Of a stretch of 64,000 bases of DNA, positions 6,852-14,361 are shown in pieces. The stretch spans positions 1 to 64,000 of the forward strand of contig CAYGJZ010000009.1 of the NCBI GenBank assembly GCA_964350265.1. Reading direction: 5' to 3'. The position numbers and the translations under genes are program-made. This DNA is from BQJD01 sp964350265. GTDB lineage: Bacteria; Pseudomonadota; Gammaproteobacteria; Arenicellales; CAJQKF01. Within the stretch, counting starts at the first letter, position 1. Every line of letters begins with the position of its first letter. Under the pieces are notes generated by a model. The model did no database searches and was not told the DNA's origin. It worked only from the letters and a program-made list of their open reading frames with translations.

Positions 6852-8447
6852 GTGAGCGACCCCGACCCACGCAGCATCGACGAGAACGAGATTCCGCGCC
6901 GCTTCAACGCCGCCAGCCACTACGTCGACCGCCACCTCGCCGAAGGACGCGGCGACAAGATCGCCTTCATCGACGCCGACGGCAGCCACAGCTACGGCGC
7001 ACTGGCCCGGCGGGTCAACCAGGTGGCCCATGCCCTGGTCGGCCTCGGCGTGCGTCCCGAGGCGCGGATCGCCCTGCTGGCCCATGACACGGTGGCCTTT
7101 CCCGCCGTCTTCTTCGGCGCCATCAAGGCCGGCATCGTGCCGGTGGCGGTGAACACCCTGCTCACCGCCGATCACTACCGCTACATCCTCGGCGACTGCC
7201 GCGCCCAGGTCCTGTTCGTGTCCGAGGCGCTGTACGACACCGTGGCGCCGGTGCTCGACGAGCTGGACCGCCTCGAGCAGGTGGTGGTGATCGGCGGCGA
7301 CGGCCGCGGCCATCTTGCCCTGGACAGCCTCCTCGCCGAGGCCCCGGACGCGTTCGAGGCCGCCGACACCTGCCGCGACGACGCCTGCTTCTGGCTCTAC
7401 TCCTCCGGCTCCACCGGCAACCCCAAGGGCGTGGTGCACCGCCATGCCAACCTCTACTGGACCGGGCGCCTGTATGGCCGCGGCGTGCTCGGCATCGAGG
7501 AGAGCGATGTCATCTTCTCCGCCGCCAAGCTGTTCTTCGCCTATGGCCTGGGCAATGGCATGACCTTCCCGATGGAGGTCGGCGCCACCACCGTGCTGCT
7601 TCCCGGCCGGCCGACCCCGGACGCGGTGATGGCGGTGCTGCGCGAGCACCAGCCGACCCTGTTCGGCGGCGTGCCGACCCTGTACGCGGCGATGCTGGCG
7701 GACGCCGCCAACGGACGCGACAACGGCTCGGCGCGCCTGCGCCGCTGCATCTCCGCCGGCGAGGCGCTGCCCGAGGAGATCGGCAAGGCCTTCGAGAAGC
7801 GCTTCGGCGCCGAGATCCTCGACGGCGTCGGCTCCACCGAGATGCTGCACATCTACCTGTCCAACCGGCCCGGCGAGGTGCACTACGGCTGTTCCGGGGT
7901 GGCGGTGCCCGGCTACCACCTGAAACTGGTCAACGAGCACGGCGAGGACGTGCCCCGCGGCGAGATCGGCGAGCTGCTGGTGAATGCGCCGAGCGCCTGC
8001 GACGGCTACTTCAACCAGCGCGAGAAGAACCGCCGCACCTTCGTCGGCGAGTGGTCCTTCAGCGGCGACAAGTACCTGGTCAACGACGACGGCTACTACG
8101 TCTACTGCGGCCGTTCCGACGACATGTTCAAGTCCGGCGGCAACTGGGTCTCGCCCTTCGAGGTGGAGTCGGCGCTGATCGCCCACGAGCAGGTGCTCGA
8201 GGCGGCGGTGATTCCGCGTGCCGACGAGCACGGCAATCTCAAGCCGAAGGCCTTCGTGGTGCTCAAGGCCGGGGCGAGGGCCGACGAGGCCATGGCCGAG
8301 ACGCTGAAAACCTTCGTGCGCGAACACCTGGAACTGTGGAAGTACCCGCGCTGGATCGAGTTCATCGACGAGCTGCCGAAGACCGCCACCGGCAAGATCC
8401 AGCGCTTCCGGTTGCGCGAGGCCGATGCCGTTGCCGGCCACGGCTGA
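6852..8447 (+). CDS. bclA: Benzoate-CoA ligase
   Basis: 531 residues, an adenylate-forming enzyme (ANL superfamily) that activates benzoate with ATP and CoA. The P-loop-like motif YSSGSTGNPKG is at 183-193. Later come GVPTLYAAML, the aromatic-pocket region SAAKLFFAYGLGNG, GVGSTEMLHIYLSN, and the C-terminal KTATGKIQR that carries the catalytic lysine. These signatures match benzoate/4-hydroxybenzoate-CoA ligases rather than acetyl-CoA synthetases. The start is GTG with AGGAGG upstream. Context next to BoxR strongly supports benzoate as substrate. The reading frame ends 23 bp inside the next gene. Confidence 0.92.
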   Translation: MSDPDPRSIDENEIPRRFNAASHYVDRHLAEGRGDKIAFIDADGSHSYGALARRVNQVAHALVGLGVRPEARIALLAHDTVAFPAVFFGAIKAGIVPVAVNTLLTADHYRYILGDCRAQVLFVSEALYDTVAPVLDELDRLEQVVVIGGDGRGHLALDSLLAEAPDAFEAADTCRDDACFWLYSSGSTGNPKGVVHRHANLYWTGRLYGRGVLGIEESDVIFSAAKLFFAYGLGNGMTFPMEVGATTVLLPGRPTPDAVMAVLREHQPTLFGGVPTLYAAMLADAANGRDNGSARLRRCISAGEALPEEIGKAFEKRFGAEILDGVGSTEMLHIYLSNRPGEVHYGCSGVAVPGYHLKLVNEHGEDVPRGEIGELLVNAPSACDGYFNQREKNRRTFVGEWSFSGDKYLVNDDGYYVYCGRSDDMFKSGGNWVSPFEVESALIAHEQVLEAAVIPRADEHGNLKPKAFVVLKAGARADEAMAETLKTFVREHLELWKYPRWIEFIDELPKTATGKIQRFRLREADAVAGHG

Positions 8448-9225
8448 GTCGCGCGGCTTCCTCGCGCTGCCGGGCGGGCGGGTCGAGTACGCCGACCATC
8501 CGGCCACCGGGCCGGCGGCGCCGACCCTGGTGCTGCTGCACGAGGGGCTGGGCTGCGTCGCGCTGTGGAAGACCTTCCCCGCCGAGCTGGCCGCGGCCAC
8601 CGGCTGCCGGGTGCTGGCCTACAGCCGCTTCGGCTACGGCGCTTCCGACCCGGTGACCCTGCCACGGCCGTTGACCTACATGCACGAGGAGGGCATCGGC
8701 GTACTGCCCGCGGTGCTCGATGCCGCCGGGGTCGGCGAGTGCATCCTGGTTGGCCACAGCGACGGCGCCTCCATCGCCATCTGCTTCGGCGGCGGGCGCG
8801 CCGATGGCCGCCTGCGCGGCCTGGTGCTGATGGCGCCGCACGTGTTCAACGAGCCGCTCAGCGTGGCCAGCATCGAGGCCGCCCGCGATGCCTACGGGGC
8901 GGGTCTGCGCGAGAAGCTGGCCCGCTACCACGGCGACAACGTCGACTGCGCCTTTCGCGGCTGGAACGATGCCTGGCTCGACCCGGGCTTCCGCCACTGG
9001 AACATCGAGCCGTTCTGCACCGCCATCGGCGTGCCCACGCTGGTCATCCAGGGGCATGACGACGAGTACGGCACCCTGGCCCAGGTGGATGCCATCGTCG
9101 CCGGCATCCCCGGCCCGGTGGACACCCTGCTCCTCGACCAGTGCGGTCACTCGCCGCAGCGCGACCAGCCACGCGCCACCATCGACGCCATCGCCGGCTT
9201 CGTCGAAGGCCTTGCCGGCCACTGA
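8425..9225 (+). CDS. Alpha/beta hydrolase
   Basis: 266 residues with the alpha/beta-hydrolase pattern: oxyanion-hole region LLHEGLGC, nucleophile elbow GHSDG (Ser112), acid in GHDDEYG (about 210) and catalytic His in CGHSPQRD (about 243). It overlaps the end of bclA by 23 bp, so it is in the same transcription unit. Candidate roles are hydrolysis of a CoA thioester or an ester of an aromatic acid supplying benzoate; neither can be chosen from sequence. Cytoplasmic, no signal peptide. Confidence 0.82.
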   Translation: MPLPATAESRGFLALPGGRVEYADHPATGPAAPTLVLLHEGLGCVALWKTFPAELAAATGCRVLAYSRFGYGASDPVTLPRPLTYMHEEGIGVLPAVLDAAGVGECILVGHSDGASIAICFGGGRADGRLRGLVLMAPHVFNEPLSVASIEAARDAYGAGLREKLARYHGDNVDCAFRGWNDAWLDPGFRHWNIEPFCTAIGVPTLVIQGHDDEYGTLAQVDAIVAGIPGPVDTLLLDQCGHSPQRDQPRATIDAIAGFVEGLAGH

Positions 9226-9261
9226 CCGGCCCGGCGCACCGGGCGCATTACAATAGCGGGC

Positions 9262-10419
9262 ATGTCGATCGATACCCGCGCCATCCTGCTGGTCACCACC
9301 GTGCTCGCCTTCGGCAGCCTGTACGTGCCGCAGCCCATCCTGCCGGTGCTCTCGCGCGCCTTCGCGGTGACGCCGTCGGACGCCGCGCTGCTGGTCAGTA
9401 TCACCATGCTGCCGCTGGCGGTGGCGCCGATTTTCTACGGCTACTTCCTGCAGTCGATCCCGGCCCGCCGGCTGCTGGTGGTGGCGCTCGCCATCATGGC
9501 GCTGTCGCAACTGCTGTTCGCGCTGGCGCCGGGCTACCCGATGGCGCTGGCCTCGCGGCTGCTGCTCGGCCTGGCGCTGCCCGCCGCCTTCACCGCGCTG
9601 ATGACCATGGTCGCCAGCATCGCGCCGGCGGACAAGGTGCGCCAGGCCATGGGCGTGTACATCGCCACCACCATCGTCGGCGGCTTCGGCGGCCGTGCCT
9701 TGGGCGGCGTCGCCAGCGCCGCCTTCGACTGGCGGATGCCGTTCTTCGTCATGGCGGCACTGCTGGTCGCCAACATCGTGCTGCTGCGCCGACTGGCGGT
9801 GGACAGCGGCGCCTCCTTCGCCCGGCCGGGTCTTGCCCGGCTGGTGCGCACCGCCACCACGCCGCACTTCCTGTTCAGCTTCCTGACCATCTTCTGCGTC
9901 TTCTTCGTCTTCGCCGGGGTGCTCAACAACCTGCCCTTCCGGCTGGAGGAGATCGACCCGTCGGTCACCGAGTCGGACATCGCCCTGATCTACTCCGGCT
10001 ACATGGTCGGCGTGCTCACCGCGCTCGGCGCCAACCGCCTGTCCACCCTGCTCGGCGGCGAACGCCGCGGGCTGGCCTTCGGGCTGGTGGTGTTCTTCAT
10101 CGCCACCGCCGCCTTCGCGGTGCGGTCCAGCGAGCTGATCCTGCTCAACGTGTTCCTGTTCTCCATCGGCATGTTCACCGTGCACAGCCTGCTCAGTGCC
10201 GGCGTCAACCACCGCGCCGGCGATCGCAAGAGCGTGGTCAACGGCCTGTACATCGCCATCTACTACACCGGCGGCAGCCTCGGCGCCTGGCTGCCCTCCT
10301 ACCTGTACAGCCATGCCGGCTGGCAGACCCTGCTGCATGCCCTCGGCGCGGTGGTGGTGCTGGCGATGCTGTTGATGCTGGGCATCTACCGCGGCACGCG
10401 TCCCGGCCCGGACCCCTGA
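9262..10419 (+). CDS. MFS transporter
   Basis: 385 residues with about 12 predicted membrane segments and a typical major facilitator layout. The sequence begins directly with a hydrophobic helix (AILLVTTVLAFGSLYVPQPI), as in the YnfM/arabinose-efflux-like group. The central loop between helices 6 and 7 is short. It lies 36 bp after the hydrolase and on the same strand, so it may belong to the benzoate unit as an uptake or efflux carrier. Substrate direction is not readable. The GMFTVHSLLSAGVNHRAGD stretch in the second half is typical of the family. Confidence 0.82.
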   Translation: MSIDTRAILLVTTVLAFGSLYVPQPILPVLSRAFAVTPSDAALLVSITMLPLAVAPIFYGYFLQSIPARRLLVVALAIMALSQLLFALAPGYPMALASRLLLGLALPAAFTALMTMVASIAPADKVRQAMGVYIATTIVGGFGGRALGGVASAAFDWRMPFFVMAALLVANIVLLRRLAVDSGASFARPGLARLVRTATTPHFLFSFLTIFCVFFVFAGVLNNLPFRLEEIDPSVTESDIALIYSGYMVGVLTALGANRLSTLLGGERRGLAFGLVVFFIATAAFAVRSSELILLNVFLFSIGMFTVHSLLSAGVNHRAGDRKSVVNGLYIAIYYTGGSLGAWLPSYLYSHAGWQTLLHALGAVVVLAMLLMLGIYRGTRPGPDP

Positions 10420-10500
10420 CCCGGATCACGGACCCGGGCGCCACAACGACGCCAGCGGGTGCGGTAAGCTAGCACTTTGCCTCTACAGAACCGTCCGACC

Positions 10501-10959
10501 ATGGGAATCGCCCTTTCGCTGCACGTCCTCTCCGCCATCGCCTGGGTTGGCGGCATGTTCTTCGCCTGGATGATCCTCAGGCCGGCAGCCGCGGCGCTGG
10601 AGCCGCCGGCCCGCCTGGCCCTGTGGCTGGCGGTGTTCCAGCGCTTCTTCCCGTGGGTGTGGGCGGCCATCGCGGTGCTGTTCGGCAGCGGTCTTTGGAT
10701 CGTGCTGGCGGTGCTCGGCGGCTTCGCCGGTGCCGCCGCGCACATCCACCTGATGCTGACCCTGGCGCTGGTGATGACGGCGATCTACGCGGTGGTCTAC
10801 TTCCACTACTACCGCCGGCTCGGTGCCGCCGTGGGCGCCTCGGACTGGCCGGCCGGCGCCGCCGCCCTTGGCGGCATCCGTCGCCTGGTGGGCATCAACC
10901 TGCTGCTCGGCGCGCTCACCGCGGTGGTCGGCGCCGGCGGCGGCTACCTGCTCGGCTGA
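10501..10959 (+). CDS. CopD-family integral membrane protein
   Basis: 152 residues with four membrane helices, opening LSLHVLSAIAWVGGMFFAW, the characteristic HxxxxxxWxGG helix of CopD/YtkA-type small membrane proteins. A second histidine pair (HIHLML) lies in helix 3. The archetype CopD takes part in copper uptake in Pseudomonas, but the short one-domain members are uncharacterised. The ATG at 10501 is preferred over an upstream TTG at 10477 because it starts at the conserved helix. There is an 81-bp gap after the MFS gene that contains a possible promoter region (GGTAAGCT). Confidence 0.75.
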   Translation: MGIALSLHVLSAIAWVGGMFFAWMILRPAAAALEPPARLALWLAVFQRFFPWVWAAIAVLFGSGLWIVLAVLGGFAGAAAHIHLMLTLALVMTAIYAVVYFHYYRRLGAAVGASDWPAGAAALGGIRRLVGINLLLGALTAVVGAGGGYLLG

Positions 10960-10984
10960 TGCCTGCGCAGGCGCCGCCCCCGCG

Positions 10985-12382
10985 CTAGCCGCTGACCGGG
11001 TCCAGCGGACCACGGTCGAAGCCGGCACCGGCCTCCACCCAGGCGGCCTGCGACAGCAGCGCTGCATCGCCGTGGGCGCGGCCCACCAGTTGCACCGCCA
11101 CCGGCAGGTGGTCGGCATGGCCCACCGGCAGGGTCACCACCGGCAGTCCGACCACGGTCAGCGCATAGGCGATGGACAGCCAGCGGTAGTAGGCCGACAC
11201 CGGCAGCCCGTCGTGGCCGGGCCAGCGCTGCTCCGCCGGGAAGGGCAGGCAGCGGCTGGCCGGGCAGATCAGCAGGTCGACGTCTTCGCAGAAGGCGGCA
11301 GCGGCATGGTAGAGCCGCCCCTGGTGACGGCGGGCGGCGGCGATCCGCGCCCCGCTGAGGGACAGGCCGCTGGCAATGTTCCAGCGCACCTCGGGCTTGA
11401 CCAGCGCCAGCGCCTGCTGGTCGAGGTCGCCGAGGGAAGTGGCATAGTCCAGTGCCCGCAGCACGTCGAAGGTCTCGTCGACGCCGGCGAAGTCCGGGTG
11501 CGCGGTGACCACCTCCACGCCGGCATCGGCCAGACGGTCGACGAAGCGGTGAAACACCGCCAGCACCTGCGCATCCACGCTGGCAATGCCCAGGTCGTCG
11601 GACACCGCGACACGCCGCGGGCGGGCCGGTGTCGCGGCCGCGGCGGCCAGGCCGGCGGCCGGCGCGCAGATGCCGGCCAGGGGGTGTTCGCCGCTCATCG
11701 CCTCGGCCAAGAGGCCCAGGTCGGCGACGCTTCGCGCCATCGGACCCTCGGCGGCCAGCACCTCGAAGGGCGCGGGCAGCAGGCCGTCGGCGATGCGGCC
11801 GGGCGACGGCCGCAGGCTGGCGACACCGCAGAAGGCGGCCGGCGTGCGCAGCGAACCGGCCAGGTCGGAGCCCTGGGCCAGCCAGGCCATGCCGCTGGCC
11901 AGCGCCGCCGCCGCGCCACCGGAGGAGCCGCCGGCACTGAGCCGGGTGTCGCGGGGGTTCAACGTGGTGCCGAAGACGTCGTTGAAGGTATGACCGCCGG
12001 CGCCGAACTCCGGCGTGTTGGACTTGGCATAGACCACGCCGCCGGCCGCCTCGAGCCGCTCCACGACGAGATCCGAGGTCTCGGCAACACGCTCGGCATG
12101 CACCCGCGAGCCGGCGGTGCAACGCACCCCCGCCACCGCGCTGAGGTCCTTGATCGCCACCGGCAACCCGGCCAGCAGGCCGCGTTCGCCGGGTGGCCGG
12201 CGCATCTGCGCGCGGGCCGCCCGGCGGGCCCGCTCGAAGCAGCGTATCGGCAGCGCGTTGACCACGCCGTCGACGTCGCCGACGCGTTGCTCGAGCAGGT
12301 CGAGCAGGTCAAGCGGCGTCACCTCGCCGCGACGAAGTCGCCGCAGCACCTCCACGGCATCGCATCGCAGCAGTTCGTGCAT
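10985..12382 (-). CDS. Amidase-signature family amidase
   Basis: 465 residues. The amidase signature is complete: catalytic Lys in PVAIKDLSAV (about 77), cis-Ser in SAGGSSGGAAAA (about 152) and nucleophilic Ser in GSDLAGSLRTPAAFCGV (about 176). The family hydrolyses amides, including aryl amides and indoleacetamide. GatA is excluded because no gatC/gatB is adjacent and the C-terminal half differs. The gene is 3 bp downstream of the SGNH-like gene, so the two are probably cotranscribed. Position next to an aromatic-acid cluster allows a role in freeing aromatic acids from amides, but this is inference. Confidence 0.85.
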   Translation of the reverse strand: MHELLRCDAVEVLRRLRRGEVTPLDLLDLLEQRVGDVDGVVNALPIRCFERARRAARAQMRRPPGERGLLAGLPVAIKDLSAVAGVRCTAGSRVHAERVAETSDLVVERLEAAGGVVYAKSNTPEFGAGGHTFNDVFGTTLNPRDTRLSAGGSSGGAAAALASGMAWLAQGSDLAGSLRTPAAFCGVASLRPSPGRIADGLLPAPFEVLAAEGPMARSVADLGLLAEAMSGEHPLAGICAPAAGLAAAAATPARPRRVAVSDDLGIASVDAQVLAVFHRFVDRLADAGVEVVTAHPDFAGVDETFDVLRALDYATSLGDLDQQALALVKPEVRWNIASGLSLSGARIAAARRHQGRLYHAAAAFCEDVDLLICPASRCLPFPAEQRWPGHDGLPVSAYYRWLSIAYALTVVGLPVVTLPVGHADHLPVAVQLVGRAHGDAALLSQAAWVEAGAGFDRGPLDPVSG

Positions 12383-12385
12383 GGT

Positions 12386-14161
12386 TCAGCCTCCCGCGGG
12401 CACCAGGCGGGCGCGCCCGGCCTCGATGACGATGGCCTGCCGCGGCGGCACGCGGACCCGCACGGTGGCGTCCGCCGGCCTTCGCTGGTAGCGGGAGAAC
12501 GGCACCACGGTCCGCTGCCCGGCCTGCTCGAGAACGAAGGATGCCGTGCCCTCGTCGGACAGCGCGTCGACGTCGGAGGGCACCATGCCGAGGGCGGCGA
12601 ACTTGTACAGGGGCCGGCCGCCGGTGCCCAGTGCCAGCTGGTCGCCGGCCCGCTGCGCCGGCCAGCGGCTGTCGCCGGCCACCAGCGTGACCGGCCCGTC
12701 CACGGCGTCGTCCACGGCGTCGACCAGGGGCAGGCGCAGCGGGCCGGTGTGGTTGCACCAGGCCCCCTCCACGCGCAGCACCCAGATCGCCACCCCCGGT
12801 GCCACCGGCCGCGCCTCGCCGAGGGTGACCGATCCGCCGTCCCCGCCCTCGACGGTCACCGTCTCGCCGGGGGAAAGCGGCCTGTCCAGGGGCAGCAGGC
12901 AGCCGCGCAGCACGCTCTCGTCGCCGGGCGTCACCGCCAGCAGGCCGCCGATGCCGGCCGTGGCCGCGGTGGCGCGGTGCCGGTCATCTTCCTCCTGGCG
13001 GCGGTCGTGCACCGACACCAGCACGCCGACGGTGGCGTCGTCGAGGGTCACCGTGAGGCGCTCGAAGCCGGACAGCGGCGGTGGCGTCGGCCCGTCTGCA
13101 CCGGCCTCCTGGTCGACGAAATGCAGCCAGGGCTGCGCCGGTGGCGGCTCGGCCAGCAGCATGCGCACCAGGCTGCGGGCCAGGCGCTGGTTGCCCCAGC
13201 CGCTGCGGTGCCAGATCGGCGCCATGTAGGGAAACCGGTCCTCAAGGTGCAGGCGGTCGGCAAAGGCGATGTTGTCCGGGGCACCGTCGGCGAGGATGTC
13301 CTGGTAGTTGCCCGGGCGGGAAGTCACCACCACCACCTGCACCGGGTCGGCGGCCAGCCGGTGCAGCAGGCGGCGATGGATTTCATAGGCTTCCCGCCGC
13401 GGATCGTCCTGGTAGTACAGGGGATTGGGCAGGCGGGTACCCGCGGGCAGCATGGCACGCACCAGCGCCGGCGGGTTGTAGTCGTAGCGCAGGTAGCGCC
13501 AGCGCGGCAGGAAGGCGTGGTAGCGGTCGAAGCGCGCCCGGGCATTCGCCCCGGAGACTTCCAGCAGGCGCAGGTCGTCGCCGTCGAGCACGTGGCGGGC
13601 ATGCAGGTAGTAGGGGTGGCTGCTGCCGCTGTGGTGGAAGGTGGTGTCCCGGCGCCACCAGAACGATTCGGCCACCAGCGTGACCAGGTCGCAGTGAAAG
13701 CGGCGCGCCACGTCCTGCCACATGACGCTGATCTGGGAGAAGCCGTGCCAGCCGTTGCCGAAGTTGATCACTTCCACGTTGTCCGCGCCCAGGCTGCGGA
13801 ACTCGCGCTGCAGCAGGGACGGATAGTCCAGGTCGGCGGAGACCTCGTCGCCGGCGGTGGCCGAGTCGCCCATGGCGCAGACCCGGATCACGCCGTCGGG
13901 CTTGGCCAGGGCGGCAAGGCCGAAGTGCACCGAGGACCGGCGGGCCAGCGACCCGACCCGGCGCATGGTGACCTCGTCGATGTAGGGAATGGTGGTGTCC
14001 AGCGTCTTCGCGCCGCCGATCTCGGCCAGCGAGGCGCGGTAGGGGCGGTAGGCGAACAGGTAGAGCAGCAGCAGCACCGCCGCCAGCAGGTAGACGAGGT
14101 AGGCCAGCGCGGCGCCGAGGCGGCGAAACGGGCTGCGGCGCGCGGGGGATGCATTGGGCAC
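12386..14161 (-). CDS. Membrane-anchored SGNH-hydrolase-like protein
   Basis: 591 residues. One transmembrane helix near the N-terminus (about 16-37, LAYLVYLLAAVLLLLYLF) leaves the rest periplasmic. The SGNH part (about 90-330) has block I CAMGDSATAGDE (Ser100) and a glycine block NFGNGWHG; the expected DxxH block V is altered to APIWHRSGWGN, so catalysis is uncertain. The C-terminal ~250 residues are beta-rich, with a possible Ca/sugar-binding look (DDAVDGPVTLVAGD), and I do not recognise them. Followed at 3 bp by the amidase. It could be an acyl-ester hydrolase acting on cell-surface polymers or an inactive relative. Confidence 0.6.
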   Translation of the reverse strand: MPNASPARRSPFRRLGAALAYLVYLLAAVLLLLYLFAYRPYRASLAEIGGAKTLDTTIPYIDEVTMRRVGSLARRSSVHFGLAALAKPDGVIRVCAMGDSATAGDEVSADLDYPSLLQREFRSLGADNVEVINFGNGWHGFSQISVMWQDVARRFHCDLVTLVAESFWWRRDTTFHHSGSSHPYYLHARHVLDGDDLRLLEVSGANARARFDRYHAFLPRWRYLRYDYNPPALVRAMLPAGTRLPNPLYYQDDPRREAYEIHRRLLHRLAADPVQVVVVTSRPGNYQDILADGAPDNIAFADRLHLEDRFPYMAPIWHRSGWGNQRLARSLVRMLLAEPPPAQPWLHFVDQEAGADGPTPPPLSGFERLTVTLDDATVGVLVSVHDRRQEEDDRHRATAATAGIGGLLAVTPGDESVLRGCLLPLDRPLSPGETVTVEGGDGGSVTLGEARPVAPGVAIWVLRVEGAWCNHTGPLRLPLVDAVDDAVDGPVTLVAGDSRWPAQRAGDQLALGTGGRPLYKFAALGMVPSDVDALSDEGTASFVLEQAGQRTVVPFSRYQRRPADATVRVRVPPRQAIVIEAGRARLVPAGG

Positions 14162-14361
14162 GGAGCTCTCCGGCGAAGGAAACGGGGGTGCCGCCCGCCA
14201 ACCGTCATGCCTGCCGCCGTGCCGGTGGGTGGCGCGCGGGCATTCTACACCGCCGCCGCCCGGGACCGGCTCGCGGGCCCGTTGAACGGCCGGGGGGTCG
14301 CCAGCGTACCTACCGGGTACCCGTCACGGCCCTGCCGTGCGCCACCTGCCGGAGACCGACC

